DNA of 64,000 nt from positions 2,356,001 through 2,420,000 of the forward strand of contig OY764266.1 of the NCBI GenBank assembly GCA_963668365.1, read 5' to 3'. The position numbers and the translations under genes are program-made. Positions within the stretch are counted from its first letter, which is position 1. Each line of letters starts with the position of its first letter. The notes beneath the pieces are model-generated. The model was given only the letters and a program-made list of their open reading frames with translations, had not been told where the DNA came from and ran no database searches. Source of the stretch: VXNE01 sp963668365 (GTDB lineage: Bacteria; Pseudomonadota; Gammaproteobacteria; Pseudomonadales; Azotimanducaceae). This document shows positions 26,639 through 35,593 of this stretch, piece after piece.

Positions 26639-28420
26639 ATGACCGCGTACCGAGCGCCGACCCGCGACATGTGGTTCGTGCTGGAGGAACTCGTTCCCTG
26701 GCGCGAGATCAACGCGTTGCCGGGCTTCGAGGATGCGACGCCGGACCTGGTGCGTGCGGCGCTCAAGGAGGCCGCGGCACTGGCGGAGGAGGTCATAGCG
26801 CCGACCAACGCGGCCGGAGACCAGGAAGGCGCCCACCTCGACCGGGATGGGTCCGGCGTGCGCGTCCCGGACGGGTTCAGGACAGCCTTTGAACATTTTC
26901 GCGCCGGAGGCTGGACCGGACTCGGCGCCAATCCCGATTTCGGGGGCCAGGGGTTGCCGGAACTGCTGGCCGTCGCGGTGTCGGAACTGTGGCAGTCGGC
27001 GAACCTTGCCTGGTCGAACTGTTCGGAACTCTCTCACGGGGCGGCGCGGGCGATCGAGGCCCATGCCAGCGATGACCTGAAGGCCACATACCTGCCGCGC
27101 CTGATCGATGGTTCCTGGACGGGTACGATGAACCTCACGGAGCCGCAGGCGGGATCCGACCTCGCGTTGATCCGCTGCAGCGCCATCCCGGAGGGCGGCC
27201 ACCATGTCGTAAGCGGTCAGAAGATATTCATCACCTACGGCGACCACGACATGGCGGACAACATCGTCCATCTCGTGCTGGCGCGTCTGCCGGACGCGCC
27301 CCCGGGTGTCCGCGGAATCAGCCTCTTCCTGGTGCCCAAGGTTCTGATGGAAGCGGATGGTAGTCTGGGGCCGCCCAACCGCGTCAAGGCCGTATCGATC
27401 GAACACAAGCTCGGCATTCACGGCAGCCCGACCTGCGTCATGCAGTACGACCGCGCCGTCGGTTATCTGGTTGGCGAAGCGCATAGCGGCCTCGCCTGCA
27501 TGTTCACGATGATGAACCGGGCCCGGATCGGCGTCGGATTGCAGGGTCTGGCCGTGGCGGAGCGCGCCTACCAGCACGCGCTGCAGTATGCGCGGGAAAG
27601 GGTGCAGGGCAGCCTTCCCGGTGACGACGATCCCGTCACCATCATCCATCACCCGGATGTGCGCCGCATGTTGATGGAAATGAAGGCGCAGATCGAAGCG
27701 ATGCGCGCGGTGGGATATATCGGCGCCTCCTATCTCGATCGCGCCGCGCGCGGCGAGGACGCGGCACGGTCCCGGGCGCGCGCGGACTTGATGACGCCGA
27801 TCATCAAGGGCTGGATCACCGAGACCGGACAGCAGATCGCTTCTCTCGCGCTGCAGGTGTTCGGCGGTGCGGGCTTCGTGGAGGAGACCGGCGCGGCGCA
27901 ACACTATCGCGACGCCCGCATCACGACGATATACGAGGGGACGACGGGAATTCAGGCGTCGGACCTGGTCGGCCGAAAGATACTGCGGGACGGCGGCGCG
28001 GCGATTCGCGAATTCATAGCGGAAATGCGGGGCATCGACAGGGATGTCGACGCGCGGCTGCCGCACCAGGCTGCAAGCTACCGCGCCGGTGTCGACCGGC
28101 TGGAGCAGGGCGTGGACTGGATGCTCGCAAATGCGGGGAACGACTTTCCGGCGGCGGGCGCCGGGGCGGTCAATCTCCTGATGCTGTGCGGCATCGTTGC
28201 CGGTGCGCACGCCATGACGCGAAGCGCTCTCGCGGCCGCGGCGCACCTTGCGGCGGGGGATGGGGAAGAGTCCTTCTTCGCTGGCAAGATCGTCACTGCG
28301 CGCTTCTATAATGCCCACATCCTGCCGCGCGCGGGTGCGCATCTCGCGGCGATACGGGCCGGTTCGAATGCCGTCATGGGTCTGACCGAGAGGCAGTTCG
28401 AACCCGTTCCGTTGCCATAG
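26639..28420 (+). CDS. Acyl-CoA dehydrogenase (DmdC/AidB-type long form)
   Basis: A 593-residue acyl-CoA dehydrogenase, the long form with a C-terminal extension as in 3-methylmercaptopropionyl-CoA dehydrogenase (DmdC) relatives. Motifs: GTMNLTEPQAGSDLALIRC (FAD/substrate), KIFITYGDHD, IEHKLGIHGSPTC, MMNRARIGVGLQGL, LQVFGGAGFVEE and TTIYEGTTGIQ, whose glutamate is the catalytic base. It oxidises an acyl-CoA to the 2-enoyl-CoA with FAD. ATG 26639 is preferred to GTG 26633. The substrate is not determined. Confidence 0.9.
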   Translation: MTAYRAPTRDMWFVLEELVPWREINALPGFEDATPDLVRAALKEAAALAEEVIAPTNAAGDQEGAHLDRDGSGVRVPDGFRTAFEHFRAGGWTGLGANPDFGGQGLPELLAVAVSELWQSANLAWSNCSELSHGAARAIEAHASDDLKATYLPRLIDGSWTGTMNLTEPQAGSDLALIRCSAIPEGGHHVVSGQKIFITYGDHDMADNIVHLVLARLPDAPPGVRGISLFLVPKVLMEADGSLGPPNRVKAVSIEHKLGIHGSPTCVMQYDRAVGYLVGEAHSGLACMFTMMNRARIGVGLQGLAVAERAYQHALQYARERVQGSLPGDDDPVTIIHHPDVRRMLMEMKAQIEAMRAVGYIGASYLDRAARGEDAARSRARADLMTPIIKGWITETGQQIASLALQVFGGAGFVEETGAAQHYRDARITTIYEGTTGIQASDLVGRKILRDGGAAIREFIAEMRGIDRDVDARLPHQAASYRAGVDRLEQGVDWMLANAGNDFPAAGAGAVNLLMLCGIVAGAHAMTRSALAAAAHLAAGDGEESFFAGKIVTARFYNAHILPRAGAHLAAIRAGSNAVMGLTERQFEPVPLP

Positions 28421-28439
28421 GGTCTTACGGGGTTTTGCT

Positions 28440-29144
28440 TTGCCGACAAGACGGAAGAATGTCATTTCGACATCGGGCCTCTGCCGCATCTTCCAGGTGG
28501 GCGAGGCCCGGGTGAATGCGCTCGATCACGTCGACATCGAGGTCGAGAGCGGAGACTTCGTCGCCGTGATGGGGCCGTCCGGGTCCGGCAAGTCGACCCT
28601 GATGAACATACTCGGGTGCCTGGACCGGCCCGACCTCGGCGAATACCGATTGCTCGGCCAACCGGTGTCCAGCATGAACGATGAGCAGCTTTCCGGTCTG
28701 CGCAATCGCTACATCGGTTTCGTCTTTCAGAGCTTCCACCTGTTGCCGCGCATGACCGCGCTGGAAAACGTCCTGCTGCCGCTCAGGTTCGCGCAGGACG
28801 GCGATGCGCAGGAAGAAGCGCGCCGCCGGGGCCCGGAACTGCTGGACCGCCTGGGGCTGCGCGACTGGATGCATCACCGCCCGAACCAGCTTTCCGGCGG
28901 TCAGCGCCAGCGCGTCGCGATCGCGCGCGCGCTGGTGGCGGCGCCTTCGCTGTTGCTCGCCGACGAGCCGACGGGGAACCTGGATTCGAGAACTTCCCAG
29001 GATCTCATGTCACTGTTCGGCGAGTTCAGCCGGGAAGGCCAGACGATCCTGATGGTCACCCATGAAGACGAGATTGCCGCCCATGCCCGGCGCGTCGTGC
29101 GCATGCGCGATGGCAAGGTGGAACATGATCGCGCGCAAAACTGA
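28440..29144 (+). CDS. ABC transporter ATP-binding protein (MacB/LolD type)
   Basis: A 234-residue ABC ATPase. Walker A GPSGSGKST, Q-loop FVFQSFHLLPRMTALENV, signature LSGGQRQRVAIARAL, Walker B LLLADEPTGNLD and H-loop VTHE are all present. The FQSFHLLP segment and short length place it with LolD/MacB-type ATPases that drive periplasmic efflux or lipoprotein release. The start is TTG 28440, the only candidate before the conserved region. Its 3' end overlaps the first adaptor gene by 20 bp. It opens the five-gene export operon. Confidence 0.9.
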   Translation: MPTRRKNVISTSGLCRIFQVGEARVNALDHVDIEVESGDFVAVMGPSGSGKSTLMNILGCLDRPDLGEYRLLGQPVSSMNDEQLSGLRNRYIGFVFQSFHLLPRMTALENVLLPLRFAQDGDAQEEARRRGPELLDRLGLRDWMHHRPNQLSGGQRQRVAIARALVAAPSLLLADEPTGNLDSRTSQDLMSLFGEFSREGQTILMVTHEDEIAAHARRVVRMRDGKVEHDRAQN

Positions 29145-30117
29145 CAGCCGTTCGGCGAGCCGCCCGGCGGAACGGTGCTTCGCTTTCCTGGTCCCGGCGC
29201 TGATGCTGTGGATCACATCCGCGGACGCCGCGCCACCATATCTGACCGGCATTGTTGAAGACGGCCAGGCGCAGACCGTGGAAATGCCCCGTCTGCCGGG
29301 GGCCTGGCAGAGAAGCATCGAATGGATGGCCCCGGAAGGCAGCAACATGTCCGTGGGTGACCTGATCGTTCGACTCGACCCCGGGCAACTGATCGCGCGG
29401 GAAGAGCAGGCGACCATCGACCTTGACAGGCGGCGGCAGGAGAACGAACGGCGGCAGGCTGAACTGGATCTCGCGATCATGGATGCGGAAACGGCGGTCC
29501 TCAGGGCGGAGTCGGCGGTGCGGCTCGCGCGGATCGATGCCGAAGTGCCGCCGACCGCGACTTCACGCCTGATCCACTCTCGCGCGCAGTTGACCCTCGC
29601 CACCGCCGAACAGGCGCTGGAGCGCGCGCGGGCAGAGTTCGCCGACAAGAAGGCGGAGAATGCCGGCGCGCAGGAGTCGATGAAACTGGCGGTCGCGAGG
29701 GCCGAGTTGGAGGCGACGCGCATGCGCGATGCCGTGGCACGGACACAGGTGCATGCGACCAAGGCGGGTTTCCTGATCTATGCCGAAAGCGAGTTCACGG
29801 GACGCAAGACCTTTCCTGGAGATACCCTTTCCAGCGGCTCCCTCATCGCGCACGTCGCCAGCCGCGAAGACCTCCGGTTCCGGTTCCGGGTCCACGAGGC
29901 GGACATACTGAAACTGCCCGTGGGCACGAGGATCGTCGTCGTGGCCGACGCGATCCCGACGCCGTCCATCGTCGCGACCGTGGATTGGACCTCCAACCAG
30001 GCGACAGAACGCGAGGCCTGGAGCCGGGGCGGCTACTTCGACGTCACCGCCGTGCCCGTCGAGGACATGCCGAACGTATTCATGCCGGGAATGTCCGTCA
30101 TGGCGGAGCTCGACTGA
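29125..30117 (+). CDS. Periplasmic adaptor (HlyD/MFP) subunit 1
   Basis: A 330-residue membrane-fusion protein. It has an N-terminal signal or anchor segment (FAFLVPALMLWITSADA), a lipoyl-like half (GDLIVRLDPGQL), an alpha-helical hairpin rich in Glu/Arg/Ala (about 85-200) and a second lipoyl/barrel half (GFLIYAESEFTGRKTFPGD) ending PGMSVMAEL. Such adaptors bridge an inner-membrane permease to an outer-membrane channel. It overlaps the ATPase upstream and the second adaptor downstream (TGATG). Confidence 0.82.
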   Translation: MIARKTDSRSASRPAERCFAFLVPALMLWITSADAAPPYLTGIVEDGQAQTVEMPRLPGAWQRSIEWMAPEGSNMSVGDLIVRLDPGQLIAREEQATIDLDRRRQENERRQAELDLAIMDAETAVLRAESAVRLARIDAEVPPTATSRLIHSRAQLTLATAEQALERARAEFADKKAENAGAQESMKLAVARAELEATRMRDAVARTQVHATKAGFLIYAESEFTGRKTFPGDTLSSGSLIAHVASREDLRFRFRVHEADILKLPVGTRIVVVADAIPTPSIVATVDWTSNQATEREAWSRGGYFDVTAVPVEDMPNVFMPGMSVMAELD

Positions 30118-31271
30118 TGAAGCGATTTTCATGTGGGGTGCTGCTTCTCTTGCTGCTCGCGCGGTCCAGCGCGGCCGCCGAACAGTTCTTCGAGGTGCAC
30201 CTGGCGGATCGTCCGGTCACGGTCGCTACGAGCGGCATCGTCGTCTCGACCGAGGTGCTGCATTTCGGTCCGCCGCCGAGCAGCAACTGGCAGACGACCA
30301 TTGCCGAACTGGCGCAGGAGGGTCAAAGGGTCGGGGAGGGCGACCTGCTTGTCCGGTTCGACAGCAGCAACCTGGACGACGACCTGACTCGCGTGTCCGG
30401 GCAATTGGCCCGGCGGCGGAGCGAACTCCTGTCCCTGGACGAGAGGCAGAGACAGGAGATCGAGGACGAAGGGGTGGCCCTGGCGGCGGCGGAGAGCGAG
30501 GCCAGGAAGGCGGACCGGAAGGCGGAACAGCCCGAGGAGCTGATTCCCGGCGTCGAATACCGAAAACTCGTCGAGGAGAAACGCATCGCGAACCTTCTCA
30601 TGGGGCGGGTGCGGGAACGGCAGGCATTGAGCCTTCGGCTAAGGGAGGCGAGGCGCCAGGAACTCGAGACCGGCGTGCGCCAGCTCGAGGTGAAGCTTGC
30701 GTCGGTTCAAAAGGAACTCGCATCGTTTACGATCAGGGCGCCCAGGCCTGGACTGGTGGTGCTCGGCACGGATTACGAGGGCAACAAGGTGGACGTGAAC
30801 GCCTCCGTGCACCCCGGACTGGTGGTGGTGCGGCTCGCGGACGACAGTCGACTGGCCGTGCGGGCGGAGATTCACGAGCATGCCGCCGCGCGCCTCGCCG
30901 TGGGCCAGCGAGCGCGCATCGCCATCGATTCGGGCGGGGAGGCGGACTTGGTCGGTCGCGTCAGCCAAGTGGCCAACACCGTTCGCCGCCGGTCGAAATT
31001 TTCCGATTCCATGGTGCGAGACATCACCGCGGAGGTAGATCCCGGCCAGCCGCCCGTGCTCAGGCTCGGCATGTCGGTGCAGATTGAGGTAGAGCTTTCG
31101 ATGCTGAAGGAAGCGTTGGCCATCCCGGCATCGGTGCTCGTCTACCGCTCGGGATCGCCTGGAGTCGTGCTGCGGGGCAAAGGCTGGCAGCCGGTCCGGC
31201 TCGGTGAGCGCAGCGCGGACATGTTCATCGTGGAAGGTGGTCTGGAAGACGGGGACATGGTGCGCCTGTGA
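30117..31271 (+). CDS. Periplasmic adaptor (HlyD/MFP) subunit 2
   Basis: A 384-residue adaptor with a signal peptide (CGVLLLLLLARSSAAA). GDLLVRFDSSNL marks the first lipoyl half. A long coiled-coil region (about 85-205, charged QRQEIEDE, EARKADRKAEQ, LRLREARRQE) is followed by the barrel part (RPGLVVLGTDYEGNKVDVNASVHPGL) and GMSVQIEVELSML. Its sequence differs clearly from adaptors 1 and 3, so this is not a recent duplication. Its start overlaps adaptor 1 and its stop overlaps adaptor 3. Confidence 0.82.
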   Translation: MKRFSCGVLLLLLLARSSAAAEQFFEVHLADRPVTVATSGIVVSTEVLHFGPPPSSNWQTTIAELAQEGQRVGEGDLLVRFDSSNLDDDLTRVSGQLARRRSELLSLDERQRQEIEDEGVALAAAESEARKADRKAEQPEELIPGVEYRKLVEEKRIANLLMGRVRERQALSLRLREARRQELETGVRQLEVKLASVQKELASFTIRAPRPGLVVLGTDYEGNKVDVNASVHPGLVVVRLADDSRLAVRAEIHEHAAARLAVGQRARIAIDSGGEADLVGRVSQVANTVRRRSKFSDSMVRDITAEVDPGQPPVLRLGMSVQIEVELSMLKEALAIPASVLVYRSGSPGVVLRGKGWQPVRLGERSADMFIVEGGLEDGDMVRL

Positions 31272-32497
31272 GTATTCGAGCCTGGGTCACGCCGCTGTGC
31301 TGGCAGGTGCGGGCATGGCGGCGGTTGCTGATCGCCGCAATGGCCGTGGCGGGTTGCGGGGATTCGTCGTCCCTGCTGCCGACTATTTCCGCGACCGCGC
31401 AGGACCATACCTTTGTGGTGCGCGCGAGGGGAGAGCTGGTGCCATCCGAGTCCATTGCCATCCGCATGCCGAGCAACATCGACATGCGGTTCAACATCAC
31501 CTGGATGGTGCCGGAGTACTCGGAGGTCAGGAAGGGACAGGTGGTCGTGCGGTTCGACGACAGCGAAGTGCTGGTGCAGCGCGAGATCAGCGTGCTGGAA
31601 GTCGTGGACAGCGATCTGCAGATCGACAGCCATGTGCGCAGAAGCGGCATCGACCGCACCCGCATCGGCCACGAGACCGAGCGCGTCGAGGACGAGACCG
31701 ACATCGCCGAGACGTACGTGACGATAGATCCCCGCCTGATGAGCCGCAACGAATACATCGATGCCCTGGGTGACCTTGCTTACCTGGGCGTGGAAGAGGC
31801 GTACTACGCCTGGCAGGCGATCACGCACGACCAGCGTTCCTTCGCCGAGCAGCGCCGCATCGAGAGCGGCCGCGACGCGAGCCGGGACAAGCTCGCCAAG
31901 CAGGATTCGGCGCTGGCCCAGATGGAATTGCACAGTCCGGCCGACGGGACGTTCGTGTACGCGCGCACGCCCTGGGGTCGAAAGCTCTCCAAGGGACAAT
32001 CGGTATTCCCGGGCCGGGCGGTGGGCCTGCTGCCGATACGCGGCAAGGTCAGGGCGAGGATATACGTGCCGGAAGTCGACGCGGTGGGGATCGAACCGGG
32101 TCAGCCCGTCGCGCTGCGCATCGACAGTGAAGTCGAGCGCGATTTCGCCGCCCGCATTTCCAGCGTTTCGCCCGTCGCCGTTCCCCGGGACCGTAGCGAT
32201 CCGCAGAAGTATTTCGTTGTCGAAGCGGAGCTCGACCGGGTGGATCCGGAGGTGATGCGCGTGGGCAGCAGCCTGACGGCGACCATTACGACCGGCACCG
32301 TTCGCGACGCTTTCCTGCTGCCGCAGCAGGCCGTGTTCTTTGAACAGGATCAGGCATTCATCTACGTGCTGGAGCAGGGGGACCCGCTGCCGAGACAGGT
32401 TGACCTGGGACATCGCAGTCCGACGCTGGTGGAAGTCACCCGGGGCCTGGTGTCCGGGGAGCAGGTGGCCGTCTCGGCGCCGCGAAGCGCGAGCTGA
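31268..32497 (+). CDS. Periplasmic adaptor subunit 3, predicted lipoprotein
   Basis: A 409-residue adaptor starting at GTG 31268, overlapping the previous stop. The N-terminus carries a lipobox (AVAGC, C30), so it should be anchored by lipid rather than a membrane helix. It has GQVVVRFDDSEVLV (lipoyl half), an irregular helical middle, ADGTFVYARTPWGRKLSKGQSVFPG (second half) and the typical C-terminal FLLPQQAVFFEQDQAFIYVLE and LVSGEQVAVSAP. It overlaps the permease gene (TGATGG). Confidence 0.82.
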   Translation: MSIRAWVTPLCWQVRAWRRLLIAAMAVAGCGDSSSLLPTISATAQDHTFVVRARGELVPSESIAIRMPSNIDMRFNITWMVPEYSEVRKGQVVVRFDDSEVLVQREISVLEVVDSDLQIDSHVRRSGIDRTRIGHETERVEDETDIAETYVTIDPRLMSRNEYIDALGDLAYLGVEEAYYAWQAITHDQRSFAEQRRIESGRDASRDKLAKQDSALAQMELHSPADGTFVYARTPWGRKLSKGQSVFPGRAVGLLPIRGKVRARIYVPEVDAVGIEPGQPVALRIDSEVERDFAARISSVSPVAVPRDRSDPQKYFVVEAELDRVDPEVMRVGSSLTATITTGTVRDAFLLPQQAVFFEQDQAFIYVLEQGDPLPRQVDLGHRSPTLVEVTRGLVSGEQVAVSAPRSAS

Positions 32498-33804
32498 TGG
32501 TCGAGCGATACGTGCGCACGGCGATCCGGTGGGTCGAAGTCTGCCGCAGGTCTATCGCGGACACCGGCAGGCGGCTGCGTCCCGATATCCGGCAGGCGCT
32601 GGGACAACTGGCACACCACAGGTTGCGCTCGGCGCTGACGCTGCTCGGGATGATCTTCGGCGTCGGCGCCGTGATCGCCATGATCGCGGTCAGCGAGGGG
32701 GGGCGCCGGGAGGCGCTGTCGATGATCGAGGGGATGGGGGTGCGGAACCTGATCGTCGAGGCGGACGAGCCCCGGGGAGAGTCGAAGCGGGACACGCGAC
32801 AGCACTCGGCGGGACTCTCGGTGTCAGATGCGCTCGCCATGGCGGACACGTTGCCCTTCTTGGAAGACTGGGCCGGGATTCGCAGGATCAGCGTGTGGGA
32901 CCTGTTCTCCCACCAGGGGCAAAGTCACGCCGAAGCGTGGGCCGTGAGCCCCTCCTACTTCGGCATGACGCAGCTCGATGCGGGAGAAGGCGTTCTGTTC
33001 GACGCGGCGGACGATGCGCGTTTCGCGCAGGTGGCCGTGCTGGGCGGCAACATCGCGAACGAACTGTTTCCCAGGGGCGGGGCCCTGGGCGGTCTCGTCA
33101 AGGTCAACCACCTGTGGCTCGAGGTCGTGGCCGTCCTGCAGGATCGACAGCTACCCGAGGGCGAGTTTCAGGGCCGTGAGGTCGGCGGGGAAAACGACCG
33201 CGTCTACCTCCCGCTGCAGTCGGGCTTGCGGCGTTTGCGCATGGGGTTCATGGAGGCCGAGCTCAGCGCGCTGAAAATCCAGGTGGCGGATGACGTCTCT
33301 CCGGCGGCAGCGGCCCAGGCCGTGCAGCACCTGCTGGACCGGCGCCATGGCGGCCAGAAGGACACGCGAATGACGATTCCCGCGAGGCTCCTGGCGCAGC
33401 AGACGCAGACGCAGTGGATATTCACCATCGTCATGTCGGCCGTCGCCGGCATTTCGCTCCTGGTGGGCGGCATCGGCATCATGAACATCATGCTGGCGAG
33501 CGTGATGGAACGCCGTTCGGAAATCGGTCTGCTCCGCGCGATCGGGGCGCGCGAGACGGACGTGGTGCGCCAGTTCCTGGTCGAGACCGCCGTGATCGCG
33601 CTGTTGGGCGCGGCCGCGGGCGTCGCGCTGGGCGTGGTCATCGCCTATGTGATCGCTGCTTTCGCGGGCTGGGCGGTCGCCTGGTCGTTGCCCGTGATCG
33701 CGCTGGCGGTGGTCGTCTGCGTGGCGATAGCGGCGGGGTTCGGCGTCTATCCGGCGCTCTCGGCGGCGCGCATGGACCCGGTGGCGGCGCTGCAGTCGGA
33801 GTGA
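32497..33804 (+). CDS. MacB-like ABC permease (FtsX domain)
   Basis: A 435-residue permease. After a 40-residue cytoplasmic extension, LRSALTLLGMIFGVGAVIAMIAV is TM1; a periplasmic MacB-PCD domain follows; the C-terminal FtsX part has three TMs (IMSAVAGISLLVGGIGIMNIML, then ERRSEIGLLRAIGA, VIALLGAAAGVALGVVIAYVIAA and a final helix) ending GVYPALSAARMDPVAALQSE. It would pair with the ATPase at 28440. No outer-membrane TolC gene is nearby, so an unlinked one would be needed. Confidence 0.9.
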   Translation: MVERYVRTAIRWVEVCRRSIADTGRRLRPDIRQALGQLAHHRLRSALTLLGMIFGVGAVIAMIAVSEGGRREALSMIEGMGVRNLIVEADEPRGESKRDTRQHSAGLSVSDALAMADTLPFLEDWAGIRRISVWDLFSHQGQSHAEAWAVSPSYFGMTQLDAGEGVLFDAADDARFAQVAVLGGNIANELFPRGGALGGLVKVNHLWLEVVAVLQDRQLPEGEFQGREVGGENDRVYLPLQSGLRRLRMGFMEAELSALKIQVADDVSPAAAAQAVQHLLDRRHGGQKDTRMTIPARLLAQQTQTQWIFTIVMSAVAGISLLVGGIGIMNIMLASVMERRSEIGLLRAIGARETDVVRQFLVETAVIALLGAAAGVALGVVIAYVIAAFAGWAVAWSLPVIALAVVVCVAIAAGFGVYPALSAARMDPVAALQSE

Positions 33805-33826
33805 GATCGGTCGCGGCTTCAGTGGC

Positions 33827-34255
33827 CTACCGCGCCAGTCGGCGGTCGAACTCGAAGGCCTGGATCGTGCCCGGAACAACCTTGTCGAAGTCCGTATGGA
33901 CCGGATTGATCACGACGTTGCGTTCCAACGGGTTCACCGAGCTTGGCGCCATGATCGCCAGGCGCGTCCGGAGCATTTGAGCACCGATCTGCCGGGTGTC
34001 GCCGGTGGATGCCGAAACCACGGTTATCGCGTCATCGGGAACGTCGAGGTCCAGGATGCGGTGATTCGGGAACCTCGATGGGCGCGCGAGATTGGCGAGG
34101 ACTTCCAGTGCTGCCAGCGACGAGTTCTCGCTGCAATACACGGCGGGCATGCCCTTGGGATTCCATCGGCCACCATGCCTGGAGGCGCCTTCGCCGTTCA
34201 GCATGTCCTCGACGCTGCGCGCGCGCTCGAACTTGGCAATTCGCCAAACCCTCAT
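33827..34255 (-). CDS. RES-domain toxin
   Basis: A 142-residue RES-domain protein: MRVWRIAKF, GASRHGGRWNPKGMPAVYCSENSSLAALEVL with the conserved R, W and Y, and LDVPDD. RES toxins of type II systems degrade NAD+. ATG 34255 overlaps the stop of the Xre-type gene upstream by four bases, the standard layout of RES-Xre modules. The gene looks intact. Confidence 0.88.
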   Translation of the reverse strand: MRVWRIAKFERARSVEDMLNGEGASRHGGRWNPKGMPAVYCSENSSLAALEVLANLARPSRFPNHRILDLDVPDDAITVVSASTGDTRQIGAQMLRTRLAIMAPSSVNPLERNVVINPVHTDFDKVVPGTIQAFEFDRRLAR

Positions 34256-34632
34256 GTCGGTATTCCGTGCTCCATACGGCCGATAAGGTCTATCACGTCC
34301 TCCATGCCGATGGCTGTGTCTGCGCGTTCGAGCGGCGTTTCGCCTCCGAGAGCGGGGTTGGGATGCTTGAGCCATTCAAGCGCGTGTTCCCTGTTGTGGT
34401 CGAAGTACGACAGCGCCATGTTGAACACCCTTGCCAGCATGGCAGCCCTGTCCGCCTCCGCCACGGGCAAGACCGCCCGGCTCTTGCGCCGTCGAATCAG
34501 GGTCTGACGCGCGACGCCGACGGCCCTTGCGAGTTGCGTTTCCGTCATTTCCAGGGTGTCCTTCAGATCGTCCAGAAAGCTTGCCGGCACGCCGTCTCGT
34601 ATTTCGCCCAGCGTAGGTTGTTCAAGTGACAT
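34252..34632 (-). CDS. Xre/MbcA/ParS-type antitoxin
   Basis: A 126-residue protein with a helix-turn-helix (ETQLARAVGVARQTLIRRRKSR) and a C-terminal ParS/MbcA region (FNMALSYFDHNREHALEWLKHPNPALGGETPLE, then GMEDVIDLIGRMEHGI). This is the cognate antitoxin of RES toxins. The start at MSLEQP (34632) is preferred to upstream ATGs. Confidence 0.87.
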   Translation of the reverse strand: MSLEQPTLGEIRDGVPASFLDDLKDTLEMTETQLARAVGVARQTLIRRRKSRAVLPVAEADRAAMLARVFNMALSYFDHNREHALEWLKHPNPALGGETPLERADTAIGMEDVIDLIGRMEHGIPT

Positions 34633-34768
34633 AGGTGCGCCTCGCATCACATGCTATCCGGTGCATTCGAGACAATCAATTGTACCAAATAGACGCATGG
34701 ATCCGGGCCGGCATGGTCTCGGGGCCATCGTTCGAACACACGAGGAGGAACCGCCCAGGTGCGGTGAT

Positions 34769-35068
34769 TCAGTTCAGTGTTCCGACCACGCACTCCGACA
34801 GCGCGTCAAAAAGCGCGCGCCGGGGTGAACTGACGCGCCAACACAGTCCAATGTCGCGATGCGGTGCCTCGCCCCGGAACGGAATGTAACTCACGCTATC
34901 GCCGCCGGTCGCTGCGAGCGCAGGCATCAGCGTGATGCCGAGTCGCTCTTCCAGCTTCTTGATCTGGGTGGACAGGGTCGGCTGGCTGACAAAACAGGCG
35001 TCGGCGGCGCGGCCGAAGTGCCGGTGCTCGGCGACCGCCACCAGGTACTGAGGATCGCGCAGGTTCAC
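34769..35068 (-). pseudogene. Micro-LysR: OxyR-like regulator with central domain deleted
   Basis: A 99-residue ORF from GTG 35068. Residues 1-47 are a clear LysR winged helix (NLRDPQYLVAVAEHRHFGRAADACFVSQPTLSTQIKKLEE). After residue 48 it jumps to what looks like the extreme C-terminus of a LysR effector domain (SYIPFRGEAPHRDIGLCWRVSSPRRALFDALSE). Roughly 200 residues are missing without loss of frame. It keeps DNA-binding and lacks an inducer site. Its start overlaps the ChaC stop (GTGA). Confidence 0.75.
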
Positions 35069-35586
35069 AGGCTCCGCTCCACCCGCACGGCCGCTTCCAA
35101 CGCGAACACATGCGGATCCTCGGCACCCATGTCGCGCAGCGCCGCGGCCAGCTCCAGCAGGTAGTCCACGTTCTTGCCGCTCGGTCCTGCGGAACCCTGG
35201 ATGTGACGCGCCATTTCCTCGAGCGGCGCATCTCCCAGGAAGGCGAAGTTGTCGATAGGCGCGATGTAGACGACGCCATCGACATCTTCCCCACCGGCGA
35301 GTTCCAGGCTGACCGGGACGCGTTCGTAGCCGTTCTTCTCCCGTTCATCGAGGTGGTCGAATACGTGCGATTCCACGCGGTACGCCATGCCGGCGCATGT
35401 CTCATGCAGCGCCCGCACCAGCGTGACGACCCTGCCCGGGGCTTCGGCGACGCCGCGATGGTCGTGGGAGCCCTGCCAGAACCGGCGCGCCCAGCCGGAC
35501 AGCGTCGCAGGTTGCCGTTCCAGCCAGGGGAAGTCGGCGCGCCATATGAGCGAGCCGTAACCGAATACCCATGACGATGTATCCAT
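35065..35586 (-). CDS. ChaC-like gamma-glutamylcyclotransferase
   Basis: A 173-residue protein with the cyclotransferase YGSL motif at the N-terminus (WVFGYGSLIW), RRFWQGSHDHRG and DEREKNGY, matching the ChaC family that degrades glutathione to 5-oxoproline and Cys-Gly. ATG 35586 begins exactly at the domain. The truncated acyl-CoA synthetase gene ends 7 bp upstream and the micro-LysR start overlaps its stop. Confidence 0.88.
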   Translation of the reverse strand: MDTSSWVFGYGSLIWRADFPWLERQPATLSGWARRFWQGSHDHRGVAEAPGRVVTLVRALHETCAGMAYRVESHVFDHLDEREKNGYERVPVSLELAGGEDVDGVVYIAPIDNFAFLGDAPLEEMARHIQGSAGPSGKNVDYLLELAAALRDMGAEDPHVFALEAAVRVERSL

Positions 35587-35593
35587 GGTGCGG

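Noticed and set aside
26528..28489. 653-codon minus-strand frame opposite the acyl-CoA dehydrogenase
   Set aside because: Shadow frame; the plus strand has complete catalytic motifs.
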